From positions 701,349 through 765,348 of the forward strand of contig JAFIRS010000390.1 of assembly GCA_018342105.1 (NCBI GenBank): 64,000 nucleotides of DNA, written 5' to 3'. This document shows, piece after piece, positions 33,583 through 45,165 of the stretch. Each line of letters opens with the position of its first letter. Position 1 is the stretch's first letter. The notes beneath the pieces were generated by a model that made no database searches, had not been told where the DNA came from, and worked only from the letters and a program-made list of their open reading frames with translations. The position numbers and the translations under genes are program-made. Source of the DNA: Gonioctena quinquepunctata (taxonomy: Eukaryota; Arthropoda; Insecta; Coleoptera; Chrysomelidae).

Positions 33583-35654
33583 TAGTCTACTCGACAAGTT
33601 GAAAATGGTCTAAAATAGAGATACTGCTCTTAAAATTATGTGTGATTGGATCCAGAATAACGCCTAGAAAAATGTGCCGAAAGCGTGTATTAGCACATAA
33701 AAAATTGCAAAAGTTATAAACAATTGAAGATGAAAAAAAAGGCATTTCGTTTTTTGCCAATATTTCATAAACTATTGATATTTCAGAAATTTCAAAAAAA
33801 GATTCTGAAAGAGGAGGAAATTTTCAATAAGAAACTCCCGGCTCTCGGAACTCTATCTCCATTATTTATAATTTTAATTTAACGCTCGGCGTCAAAAGCG
33901 AGTACGACACATTAATTAATTTATTTAAAGTATTAAATATGTTTTTTTTTAATTTGAAAAAATATGGTGATTCGGAACACTATAATAATTTATTCCGTTG
34001 GAAATTTTACTTAAGTTGATTTTTCAACAAGTTAAACGATTGTTAACTAACAACATTTTCTCGAACTTCTGTCTTAATTGTAAATGATTTTTTTTTTTAA
34101 TAATTGTCGTAAACATTTTTCGCTTCGTAGAGCCTTTCTTATATACATACTCAACAGGATCAGGCCATAAAAGTTGAAAAAATATTCGTACTTTGTTTAT
34201 AATAATTTTTGAATTTGAACAATGTTTAATTAAAAAAAATTTTTTAAAATAAAATTTTTTATACGCCATTTTTGATAAATTTTTCATAAACAAATTGATT
34301 ATTTCAATATTTTTAAATTTTTTTTTATTATAAATATTATGATTTTTGAAAAACAAATTTTTCATAATAACAATTTTTAATTGTTTATAATCGTTTTTTT
34401 TATATTTCTATTGTTTAAATAATTAGTTGGGAAATTATTTTATTTCTAAAAATCATAAGTGACGGTCCTCTATGAAGTAACAAAAAAATAATTTTTTTAT
34501 CAACAATTCCATTGTTTATTAACTAACCAATTTTTATAAATTAATTTTTTTTACTACTAAAATTTACAAAAACAACCATATACAACAAAATATAGAAAAA
34601 AAAATTTTCAATTTTTTATTGTATTTTGGGAATTGGAATTGAGAAAAATTGGGAAATTTTTTTTTCTATACTTTGTTGTATATGGTTGTTTTTGTAAATT
34701 TTAGAAGTTTCAGAAAAAAAATCTAACAAAGTTAAAAATTTGTTTATAACAAATTGGTAAGTTAGTAAACATAGAGGGCTGTCAATTATGATTTTTAGAA
34801 AAAATAAACTTCTTAACTAATTATGTAAACAATAAAAAAAAAAAAAACAATTAAAAATTGTTATTAGGGATTTTTTTCTTCAAAAATCATTTTATTTGTA
34901 ATATAATGAAGTTTTGGAAATTTTTTTTTCAAAAATATTGAAATAATCAATTTGTTTATAAAAAAATTATAAAAATGTATTAATTAATTTCATTTTTTTT
35001 TATAAAAAACAAAATTAAAATATTTTTTTACTTTTATGGCGTGATCTTGTTAAGTATGTATATAAAAAAGGCTCTACGAAGCGAAACATTTTTACGACAA
35101 TTATTCAAACATTTTTTTTCATTTACAATTAAAATTTTGTTAGTTAACAATCGTTTAACTTGTTGAAAAATAAACTTTTAGTGAAATTTCCAACAGGAAT
35201 ACATTATTTATAGTGTTTCAAATACACCATAATTTTTTCAAATTAAAAAAAAAATATTTAATACCTTAAATAAATTAATTATGTCGTACTCGCTTTTGAC
35301 GCCGCGCGCGCAACCTAAAAATGTCGCTCGGAGACCCATTTTCAGCGTTGAATTAAAATTATAAATAATGGAGATAGAGTGCCGGGAGCTGGGAGTTTTT
35401 TATTGGAAATTTCCTCCTCTTTCAGAATATTTTTTTGAAATTTATTAAATGTTGAAAGTTTATGAAATATTGGCAAAAAACGAAATGCCATTTTTTTTCA
35501 TCTTCAATTGTTTATAACTTTTGCAACTTTTTATGTGCTAATACACGCTTTTGGCACATTTTCTAGGCGTTATTCTGGATCCAATGAGCTATCACACAAA
35601 ATTTTAAGAGCAGTATCTCTATTTTAGACCATTTTCAACTTGTCGAGTAGACTA
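33583..35654. repeat. Palindrome of about 2.07 kb (arms about 1 kb each)
   Basis: The outer left word TAGTCTACTCGACAAGTTGA (33583) and the outer right complement TCAACTTGTCGAGTAGACTA (to 35654) pair. Complementarity can be followed through many blocks (for example GCACATAAAAAATTGCAAAA against TTTTGCAACTTTTTATGTGC, and ACAAAAACAACCATATACAA near the centre) to a turning point at about 34620. The arms are AT-rich and differ by scattered changes and indels. There is no credible gene inside. It is either a foldback transposon or an inverted duplication able to give a long hairpin RNA. Confidence 0.85.
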
Positions 35655-35659
35655 TTAAT

Positions 35660-36910
35660 ATGGATGGATACCCTATCGATGGTACTTTCAAATGACGTCA
35701 GGGAAGCATTATTGAAAAAATTGTGTTTCTAGTAAAAAAGTTTTGTTTTACTTTTTTGGCAAGTATTTCGAACCACAATACTATTTTAGTCGAAATTGCG
35801 ATAATATAGCATTATTTTGATTATTTGGAATGATTTAAGGGAGTTCATGGCTCTCTAGATCGAAAAATAAAATGGGTGTTCTGACAAATGAAATATCAAC
35901 TATGAGGTATCATTGGATTCAGATAATTATGAAGATTCCAAAAATGTAATAATATACAGGGTGTCCCATTTGAAAAGCAAAAGTCGATGTCATTTCCGGA
36001 AAAACCGGAGATTGTTTGTTTTCCAAATATGTCAAAAAGTGCCGTCTAGTGAGCAAATTCAATGTTCCAAATTTCAGAAATATAGCTAGAGAAACAAAGG
36101 AGAAAAGTACCAAGTGTACCATGAGAATTTGTCACACGGTATAGTTACTAGCAATTGGTAACATAAGATATGTTAGCATGCAGGAAACACCCAGAATTCG
36201 CATGTTTTTTTTCCGAATTCTAGACAATCATTGGAGTAATGCAGTCCAAAAGCCTTTCTGGTTTGTCAATATTAACAGACACATGTTCCACAAAATGCAA
36301 GTTTCAATTATTCATACAATTTTGGCTAGAAACTATGAAATGTCATGAAAATATTAACAAAATGATATATTGAAAATATAATGATTTGTAGGGAAATTTC
36401 GGAAACGAAATTAAATTTTCATTCCCAGTTTGTATTTCAGGTTTGATCCTCAATATAAATATTTGTTTGGGAAACAATATTGATGAAAAAACTTTATGAG
36501 GGTGAAATAATTGTTTGTGATTCCTACTTTCGAAATGAAGAGGAAAAAATAAAAATAATACTCACAAGTATTCCACTCATTTATTTTCTTTTCTATAATG
36601 GAATTACCTTCCATAAGTAGTCGATATCATCAATTGAGAACAGTAACCGAAATCGAATACCCGGAGAAAAGTAATTTGGTAATAGTTGCAGATTTAACTC
36701 CTGAACACAAATCTGCAATCAAAGTGTAACAATTCCTAATGCTTCAAGGAGGTACTCCAAAGATAAAGAGAAGTATTTACCCTTTTTTTTTAGAAATGAA
36801 ATATATACAAAACTTATTTTACCATTGATCTTCAATTTAATTTCTATTGCAATTTCCGCCAACATTTCGACCTAACAAATATTACTTCGAGAATTTCGCT
36901 TTTAAATATA
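35660..36910. other. Intergenic
   Basis: No gene was recognised. TACAGGGTGTCCCATTTGAA at 35955 looks like another mariner-type terminus without partner. Confidence 0.35.
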
Positions 36911-38742
36911 CAGGGTCGCTGATATGTATGGAAACGGTCCTCTCAAAGTAAGATAGCTAGCGAAAAATGTTGAGACACAAAAGTTTTAGGGTTTTTTAAA
37001 ATTCTTTACATTAAGTATACATGATCAGTCAAAAAGTCATGACGAAACAAAGTTGCTTTTTCTTTAATGGAACACTTTGTAAATTATTCCATATTTCAAT
37101 CTTTCTCAAAATTCTAAATAAAATTGATATAGCACATCAAATCCTAAATTTAACCGTTTTCGAGATATCGAATTTTGAAAATAACTTTTTACCACTTCCA
37201 AATTTATTAAAGAAAAAGTCCATGGATATTTATTATGAAAATTAGGTAAGGGGGACTATTATGCATATGATTAAATTTTAATTATAATTTTTTAGAGAAA
37301 ATAATAAGCATAATTGTTCAGGGTTGTTAAAAATTCATGAAACGAAAAAACAATAGTTATGCCAGAAAAAAAAGAGAGAAAACAAGTTTTAGTAAACAAC
37401 AAATATTTTATTCTATAATTCTATTTGATAAGGTGCTCAAAGTGTTTACCATTTACCTCCTGACAGTAATGGATTCGCTGAACAAAATTTTCTAGTGAAT
37501 CCAAAATCATGTTGGGAGGAATGGTGGAAATTTCATGCCTTATCCTTTCTTGCAACTCTTCGATATTTTGCAGCGTATTTTTGTAGACTACATTTTTATG
37601 TAACCCCACATAAAAAATTCGAGTGGGGTTATTTCGGGAGACCTAGCTGGCCATTCTATTGCCCCCCTGCCTCCAATCCATTTATCAGGAAAAGTTTCAT
37701 CTGGATATGCCCGTACCACTCGTCCAAAATCTGGAGGAGTCCCGTCCTGTTGAAACCATATTTGTTCTGTCGGCAAATTGGGATTGTTATTGTTCGGGAA
37801 TAATCGTCCAAGCTCTGGAATAATATGCTCTTGCAAAAGTAATGAATATCGTTCAGAGTTCAAATTTCCGTTTATAAAATCCACCAATAATGCCACACCG
37901 AACATTTACTTTTTGTGGTCGTTGAGTGTGAACTTCCTCCATCCAATGTGGACTTTGGTCTGACCAATACCTACAGTTGCGTCGTTTTACGTGCCCGTTT
38001 AAACAAAATGTAGAGTCGTCCGAAAACAATATTTTTATTTAATTTATCCATAATAACTTCACAGAACTCGATTCTACGATCAAAATCGTCTTCACTCAAT
38101 TCTTGTAAGAAATGAATCTTATATGGATGGAATTTTTGCAGTTTGCAAATTTTTATAATGGAATATCGACTCATATTATGATTTAAAGCCCTCTGTTCTG
38201 TCGAATTTATTGGATTTTTCACCACATCTAACAAGACATTCAAAGAATTTTCTTCATTTGTAACGCTTACTGGTCTTCCAATTTTTAGTCGATCTTTGAC
38301 ACCTCCAGTTTCATGAAAATGCTGCAATATTTTTGAAACGGTTGATTTAGAAAGAGGTTCCCGATCGGGATGCAATTCATTAAAAATATCCACTACTTGG
38401 TCACAACTTCGTCTTCTATCACCATATCCTACGATCATTATAAGAAAGTTATTTTCAAAATTCGGTGTCTCGGAAAGGGTTAACTTTGGGATATGATGTG
38501 CTAAATCAATTTTATCTAGAATTATGAGAAACATTGAAATATGGAATAATATATCTGTATGACATATATTAAAGAAAAAGCAACTTTGTTTCGTCATGAC
38601 TTTTTGACTGATCCTGTATACTTAATTTTTCTTTATGGTAATAGATTTTTTAAAACCCTAAAACTTTTGTGCCCCAACATTTTTCGCTAGCTATCTTACT
38701 TTAGGAGATAATCGACCGTTTCCATACATATCAGCGACCCTG
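36911..38742 (-). mobile_element. Mariner-like element with TIRs of about 280 bp
   Basis: CAGGGTCGCTGATATGTATG (36911) and its complement ending at 38742 are flanked by TA on both sides. The pairing continues through CGAAACAAAGTTGCTTTTTC and AAAATTGATATAGCACATCA to about 37190 on the left and 38450 on the right. A broken transposase on the minus strand lies between. Total length 1832 bp. Confidence 0.88.
37421..38445 (-). pseudogene. Mariner-like transposase, broken, third catalytic Asp replaced
   Basis: The minus strand starts inside the right inverted repeat and reads RRSCDQVVDIFNELHPDREP and LSKSTVSKILQHF. HTH blocks SRYSIIKICKLQKFHPYKIH follow. A frame change near 37970 leads to the catalytic half, 37588-37905, with the second Asp in WFQQDGTPPDF and, 41 residues on, ITPLEFFMWG. 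There Glu stands where the sister copies have Asp. After another shift the C-terminus (QEVNGKHFEHLIK, 37421-37609) follows. Two or more shifts make it inactive. Confidence 0.82.
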
Positions 38743-39689
38743 TATGTGCATTTATAGTGATTTTGGTGAACAATCCAGTTATGAGATACTATTTAAGAAT
38801 GGACAAATTGTGGTCATTCATCTTTCATTCAAATGCAAGTAACAATAGCCTGAACAATTTCTCAGAAATATAACATACCTGCAGCATTCAGAGATCTATA
38901 TTATACATATACACATTGTGAATATATTGCATTCGTTCATTCGATAAAATCACAATTATAAAATTATGTAGTTCACTATGAATTTTGTCTGCCTTGTCGA
39001 GGTACTCGTCAAAAAAATATTGAGATAAGTGTAACTTCCATTCTAATGACAAGAATTGCATTGTAGATAGACATGCCGTACTCATTTCTAGCACTGTACT
39101 AACTCTTGATATGAGCCATCCTTCACAACCGTTAATTTTTTTCCAGAATGGTATGTATTTCACTTTGTTGGTCAAACATGAATACAAACTAAAAAGTGGT
39201 ATATACTTCACCGTCTTCCAATTGTTATTGCAAACTTTATCAATTTCCAATGAAATTGAAGAAATTGATGGGTTTGCCACAGTATAAATCCACATAATAT
39301 CGCTGTTGAAATGTCAAATAAACATTCTAATCTCAGATATTTATGTCATGTGCCGGAATAAAAAAATTGAGAATGCTCAATGGTTTTTGGGCGCCCGTTT
39401 GAAAAAGAACATACTGATTTTCGTGACACAAAGGTGTTATGGAGTGTTATCAATATTGGTAGTTAATAAATATATGATATTAATAAGCACCCATTTTTTC
39501 AAATCGAAGTTCAATTGTTTTGGCTTCGCATAAGTTCTTATTATCAGTACTCGTGCGGTTGGACCTGCTGTGACTAGCAAGTAGCAGCGTTTCAATAAAT
39601 ATATTCAGCTGTTTACATATTGTTTGCACGTTTAATTTAAACATCATTTCGAATCATTACAAATATTGTCAACACAAATAATTTCAAAT
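38743..39689. other. Unrecognised; one 135-residue open stretch
   Basis: A minus-strand frame at 38888-39295 encodes a 135-residue stretch with several Leu/Phe-rich segments (for example LSLEWKLHLSQYFFDEYLDK). It could be an exon of an unknown gene, but no splice signals or domains convinced me. Confidence 0.3.
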
Positions 39690-40160
39690 TCACCAGACCC
39701 ATTTCTCGCTCTTCTCTAATCCTTTCTTTGGTTTCTTGTGCTGTTTTATCTCCATGCCAGCACCAGTAAGGGGGTTGCGCTGCATATTCGACATAGTCAC
39801 AGAAGGTGACTGTACAGAACCACGTTCTCTTTCCATCTGTCGATGAGAATACGAAGTACCTGCTACGATTCCATCTCTTCTGGTAGTTTCTTCGTCGCCT
39901 TTAGCAGCAGAAGCTTTTTCCAACTCATCGGCCATTCGAAGATTTTCCAGATCGCCCTTTTGCAAATCGACCTTTTCGGGTTTGGCATCTCCTCGATCCA
40001 GCTCCTCCGAGATTATCGATCGGCCGTATTCGAAGCACTCGTTCTCTCGGGGTTGAGTTCTCCTCCTTATTTTCAGGGGACAGGAACCGTTCACCGAGAA
40101 CATTTGCGTGCCATCGGTAACATCTTCGTTCAAGCAGAATATGTCGCTTGCGTTACGCAT
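39690..40160 (-). CDS. Jupiter (JPT)-like reading frame, possibly a retrocopy
   Basis: A 156-residue intact frame starts at ATG 40158-40160. It is charged, low in hydrophobics, probably disordered, and more GC-rich than its surroundings. ASDIF near the start and RNPLTGAG near residue 130 resemble short motifs of the microtubule-associated Jupiter/HN1 family. Just upstream in another frame the minus strand reads SPSKPPK, which recalls the conserved N-terminal RPPGG region of that family and hints at a frameshift. Insect Jupiter genes usually have several exons, so an uninterrupted frame suggests a retrocopy or one large exon. The end (LEKSEKWVW) does not match well. This is a weak assignment. 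Confidence 0.35.
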   Translation of the reverse strand: MRNASDIFCLNEDVTDGTQMFSVNGSCPLKIRRRTQPRENECFEYGRSIISEELDRGDAKPEKVDLQKGDLENLRMADELEKASAAKGDEETTRRDGIVAGTSYSHRQMERERGSVQSPSVTMSNMQRNPLTGAGMEIKQHKKPKKGLEKSEKWVW

Positions 40161-40527
40161 TTTGGTGGTTTAGAAGGAGAATCTGATCGAAATGTCAGTC
40201 TGACAACCCGGTGAATGGGCGTTGAAAAGTTAATATTTTGTTTTATATTGTGGATGATACGTCAGTCACCAGGCATTTTTGAAGGGAAACTAGTACGATC
40301 ACGTTGGACAGAAATAAGAAATTATCCTTTTCAAGAATACTGAAGATGAAATTTCTCTTTCTGAATCTGTGAATATGCTAGTAATTACATTAAACCTTAA
40401 ATTACAATGGAGTCCACACATCGACTCGTTATGTGATAAATTGTGAAGAACTTGTTCTGCCCTAATAGACTACAAGCCCAGGCCAATTTTAGGGGGGTCA
40501 ACGGTACTGAAAGCCAGGGAAAAACGT

Positions 40528-40648
40528 AACAAGTTCCAAAAGTGATATTTTACGGGATGAGTAGGAACTTTCCAGGACGAGCCGTAGGTGAGTCCTGGAA
40601 TCCTGCGAGTTCCGTAAAATCACTTTTGGAACGGGTTACGTACAATAT
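40528..40648. repeat. Hairpin of about 120 bp beside the recombinase pseudogene
   Basis: ACGTAACAAGTTCCAAAAGT and ACTTTTGGAACGGGTTACGT are inverted. Inside them TTTTACGG/CCGTAAAA and a smaller CCAGGAC/GTCCTGG pair continue the fold. The structure is nearly symmetrical and non-coding. It lies 100 bp from the tyrosine-recombinase pseudogene, so it could be its terminal structure. Confidence 0.6.
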
Positions 40649-40749
40649 TTTTTCTGTAGCCGTTTTGTATGTTAAAAAGGATATCGATGGATAATAACGT
40701 ATGAACTTTATATAGACAATTACATATAACAATCACTCTTATGATTACA

Positions 40750-41855
40750 TTACTTATGAATATTAATTACACAATTATGACAATTACTTATATTAATATT
40801 ATTAGGGATATTAACAGAAGTGGCAATGTTGAAATTAGAATTAGACGCATCAGTAATTGTACTAATTTTCGAAATATTAATTTCGTTACGGCCCTTTTCA
40901 TTCTGTGAAGCTATGTGAATTTTTTTTCTTGAAGAATTTTCTATGCACCCCTCTGCTACATTGGTTGATTTCCATCCTCCATGTCTCTTCAAGTTGGTTA
41001 TACTACCACCACTTTCAGCGAGTAAAGTGGCTGAGCTTCTGCGTAAACAGTGCCCGTTGTATTCTTTGGAATTCGGTAATTTAAGAAAATCAGCAATTGT
41101 GCAGGCGATTTTTCCAAAAGTGTGAATACCAATAGGTTGTATAGTACATTTTCCGTTTTTTAAATAAACAAATAATCTACGATGTGGTGTGTTTGCTTGA
41201 CGTAATGACAAATATTTTCTGCATAAAGAAATATTATTTTATCCAATGACGACAAAGGTTCTATCCATATTCGTTTCAGAATTGGGAATTTTAATCACTA
41301 ACATGGTTGTCTTATCTTCTATATCATCCAAATTCATTTTACAAAGCTCTTCACGATGACAAGCGCCTGCCAAACCAATGATTAATGCAACCTAAAATAA
41401 AATAGAAATTAATCATAAGGAAGAAGAGGAATTAGATTTAATTATATTACCTTTTCATTAGGTAGATATTATCTCCAGCTTCTGATAAGAAGTGACCTAT
41501 TTCTTCTTTATTCAATACTTTTGATTTTTTTGGTTTACAGCCAATTGATTTCCTTTTGAGGAAAGCAATAACTTTGGGATAGCGGCTTATATCTATATTA
41601 TTTTTAATATTAATTGTGGACTTAAGCATCGAGTAATTGCTCCAGAGGCTTTAAGATTTTTGATTTTTTCATTAAATATGCAAAAATCACTTGTTCATTT
41701 ATAGTATGCAAATTTTTATCATTGCTCCATTTTTGAAATGAATTGTCGACCAATTCATACCACTTTCTTGACTTTACCGGCAATAATTCATAAGTAGCCG
41801 CTTTAGCAGATTCACTTATCTCACGTGGAATCATTTCTGCCTCACTTTCATCCAA
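40750..41855 (-). pseudogene. Crypton-like tyrosine recombinase, catalytic Tyr replaced by Cys
   Basis: The minus strand begins at ATG 41853-41855 with an acidic start and a core-binding domain (LPVKSRKWYELVDNSFQKW). A second piece at 41447-41629 follows. Next is an intron-like gap, 41392-41450, with GT at its start and TTTTATTTTAG at its end; joining there leaves the frame off by one. The third piece reads GLAGACHREELCKMNLDDIE, a stop near 41240, then 40750-41211 with the catalytic Arg in GHCLRRSSATLLAESGG and His in LKRHGGWKS. The expected nucleophile (EGYIENS in relatives) is Cys here (EGCIENS). Frame loss, stop and missing Tyr all say inactive. Confidence 0.72.
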
Positions 41856-41869
41856 TATAGGTGATTTAC

Positions 41870-42510
41870 CACTTGTACGGCGTTTATATATTCAGATTTT
41901 TATAACTACGTAGATTTAATTTTTAGCAACGCCGTACATATTTGCCGGTACAGGGGTGAGAAGCACCGCACGCAAACTCCTACTTGGACCTGTATGGTTC
42001 AAGATCATTGCAAAATGTACGGCATCGATTCCACAATATAATTTAACAATAAAATAATTTCCAGAAACTATGCCGTCTAAAAATTATGGTTAATATAACA
42101 TAATTAAAAAAATTCCTGCATTTGGGGGTTGAATCTTATATTTTTGAAAGAAATATCATAAGTTCCTGTACGGCAACCGGTTTTTGGACATAATGTGACT
42201 TGATATTATTGTTTTACGTAATAACCGGCTATAATTAATGAAACTAAATAAAAATATGATCTAAAAAATATCTCCCGTAATTAATGGAGTAGAATTCTGT
42301 AATTTTCACCATTGCTAGATATACCGAGGATGAGCCTTGATAATAATAATATCGTCTTTATTATTTTCAACCATTTTTTTTCTGGAATTTTAATTAATGT
42401 AGGTAGGTACATAAATATTGAAAATAATGGGCGAAGTTCAAATTCTGTGATGCACATCGCAGATCTTATTTTTCCACTCAACCCTAAATCTCTTCCGGGG
42501 TTAACTTGAG
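41870..42510. other. Intergenic
   Basis: A short inverted pair GTACGGCGTT/AACGCCGTAC lies at 41876 and 41927, with a related CTGTACGGCAACCGG at 42168. No gene was recognised. Confidence 0.4.
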
Positions 42511-42933
42511 TGACATACACTGCGCGCCAGGGGAGATGGATATAACGATTTTTGAGAAAATTTATATTAGGGGTCCAGAAAGGCTCAAAATTATCATGGA
42601 TTCATAATCAGGATACACTGTAGTTTTCCTACTGATCACGCTTCATACTATGACGTTATTGTGCAGCAGTTTTATGCTCTTTTAGTACCTGGTATCTGTG
42701 AAAGCCACCACGACTCAAGGTTCATAGTAGCCAAACGTTCTTACCTGCTGTAGTGTACTTGCACAGAAAAAATTCCAGCTTTTATAGTGTGACGTAGGTC
42801 TGCCGTTTACTATTGGTACTAAAGTTGATGTCCTGATCACGAACCCGTAAGAATTTTGAGCCTATCTTGCCTCCCAAGATTATTTTTCCCAACAATCGGT
42901 ATATCCATCGCCCCTGTTGCGCAGTGTATGTCA
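42511..42933. mobile_element. MITE of about 420 bp with TIR TGACATACACTGCGC
   Basis: TGACATACACTGCGCGCCAG (42511) and its complement ending ...GCGCAGTGTATGTCA at 42933 form inverted ends of about 38 bp, with GGGAGATGGATATA inside the left and TATATCCATCGCCCC inside the right. The interior has no coding sequence. Confidence 0.78.
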
Positions 42934-43627
42934 GTAAAGTTAGCGCCAGAAGAGATTTAGACTCATCCTTGGTATATCTATCGATGGTGAGAATTAGAGA
43001 ATTCCAATAATGACGGGTTATACAGGGGTGTTTCCATGAGAATTGAGACACACTGTATATATATATATATATATACCATAATTTACAGAATTTACATGTT
43101 ATAATTTCTAAATATTATTATATTCCACTTCAAAAACAGACAACCCACCATAAGCAATTTAATTGCTTGTGTTGTGGCCTTGAAATGTATTTGAAGTGGT
43201 TTAAGTGTTTCATCAAGATTAGCGGTAACAGAATTAGGTACCCTAGTATTGACAATTTCACGGGGGAAGAGAAAGAGATGAAAACCAAAAGTAAAATAAA
43301 AAAGAAGAGAAAAGAAAATAAAAATAGAAAGAAATGCGACGGCAAGAGAAAAAGAGGTGCGTGACGAGAGTTTGTTTCAGTCCAAAGAAAAAGATTTTAT
43401 TTTTTTTTTTCAGAAAATTTTTAGCAGGTTTTTATTTTCATATATAAAGTGTTTCATAGTGTTTTTATACTTTGGCAAGGAGTTTATAGTTTTTATGTCA
43501 GAAAATTGTACATTTTTGGGCCGTAAAAAAATATATACCGTTGTGTATGTGCTTTCCGAAAAATTGGTAATATTGAAGACTTATTTTCAGCGAATCTAGT
43601 TTGCTTAGTTTTAGGAGTCGTGTATTT
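42934..43627. other. Intergenic
   Basis: Contains a short (TA)n run at 43056-43074. A 65-residue lysine-rich stretch on the plus strand (43167-43364) is low complexity and I do not call it a gene. Confidence 0.35.
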
Positions 43628-43657
43628 TTATTTATTATGGAACATCCAGATAAGTGA

Positions 43658-43724
<67 letters not shown>

Positions 43725-45143
43725 CCCTCTTGTATCCAGTGATTCAACATCCTTGTAGAGCTGATCGGTGGAACAAAGTTTTTTTTTATTATTATTTTTA
43801 ATAAGGAATTTTGAGTTGATTGTAGTTTACTCAATGCATTATCGTACAGACCTCCCCACACTGTTATGCAGTATCTAATAACTGATTCAACCAGGGAGTT
43901 GTATAGTACTAAAATATTTTTTTTGTTTAAGATCTCTGTGATATTATAGAATTTATGGATCAGTTGTCTGATCCTTTTTACTACATGGTCCACGTGATCA
44001 TCCCACCGTAGATGTTGATCCAGTATAATTCCGAGATATTTCATATTGGGTGTTTTTTCTATAATGGGGCAATTGCACTGGTTTACGTTACTACAATCGT
44101 GTATTGTTAAATAGTCGTAGAGAGGCTGTTCGGATTTATATATCGAAAATGATATAAATTTGGTTTTACTTGCGTTGAGACTTAGAAGATTGTGGTTTAG
44201 CCATATTTGTAGATTTCGAAGATCCATTTCTGAATGATCTTTTAGTTGCTGCCATGAGTCTCCTCTATATAATAGTGCTGTGTCATCAGCATAGGAAATT
44301 ATACTCCCTTTGAAAATTTGTATAGAAGTTATGCTATTGATATATACAAGAAAGAGTATTGGACTCAATACTGTTCCTTGCGGGACTCCAATTTTGATAT
44401 CAATTGGTTCACTCAGACAATCTTCTATTTTCACAATTTGCGATCTTTGCGACAGAGAAGCTCTCATCATATTGAGTACATTACCTCTAACACCATAATT
44501 TTCTAATTTTTTTAGCAACAATTTGTGTGATACAGTATCAAATGCCTTGGCCAGGTCAAGAAAAATGGCCAGGCATTTTTCTGAGCCATCCAGGGCACTG
44601 ACGGTTTTTTCAATGAAGTCTAAGACTGCTTTCTCAGTATTGGAATTGTCTCTAAAGCCAAATTGTCTATCTGTGATGACATCATGTTTGTTAAAAAAAG
44701 CCGTTAGTCTACTTTTAACACTTTGTTCAAATAATTTCGCAAAGTTATTTATCACAGAGATAGGCCGGTAATTATTCAGGACGTTATGCTCACCTGTTTT
44801 ATATATTGGGGTGACTAGTGATTCTTTCCATTGCCTTGGAATTTTCCCATTTTTAAAAGAGAGGTTAATTACATGAACTAAAGGAAGAATAATCTCCTTA
44901 TGTATAATTTTAATCGTTTTACCAGTGATACCGTCAGGGCCAGTTATTTTTCAAATTGGCCATGAGGACAATAATCTCATTGTATGTGATAGGTTGGAAA
45001 AAAAATGATTCTGAGATCGATGGATCATTAAGAAAGTTTTCAGGGAGGGTTTCATATTTTTTAATATTTTTAGACATATCTGTTCCCACACTGGTGAAAT
45101 ATTTATTGAAAATATCTGTTTTTGTTTTGTTGTTTTCTATCAT
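43628..45143 (-). pseudogene. LINE ORF2, long reverse transcriptase portion (Jockey/CR1-like)
   Basis: This is the best preserved LINE of the window. A first frame (44934-45143) reads KTDIFNKYFTSVGTDMSKNI, and after a shift come PDGITGKTIKII and NYRPISVIN. The 375-residue main frame (43628-44755) then shows LDLAKAFDTVSHKLLL with the first Asp, IGVPQGTVLSPILFLVYIN, the catalytic SYADDTALLY, LNHNLLSLNASKTKF and MKYLGIILD. The thumb and C-terminal part end in a (TA)n run translated as repeated Tyr-Ile. The endonuclease is absent: the copy is cut at 45165, exactly where the Penelope-like element begins. Only one or two breaks are visible. Confidence 0.88.
43660..43722. repeat. (TA)n microsatellite, about 62 bp
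   Basis: A pure alternating TA run sits at the 3' side of the LINE coding region (minus sense), with ACCCTCTTGTATCCAGTGAT next to it. Confidence 0.9.
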
Positions 45144-45165
45144 TTCGCCTTTTGAGTTTGAGGTT

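Noticed and set aside
43167..43364. Lysine-rich 65-residue stretch
   Set aside because: Low-complexity A-rich DNA.
43667..43721. Repeated Tyr-Ile tail of the LINE protein
   Set aside because: It is a (TA)n microsatellite read through, not a protein feature.
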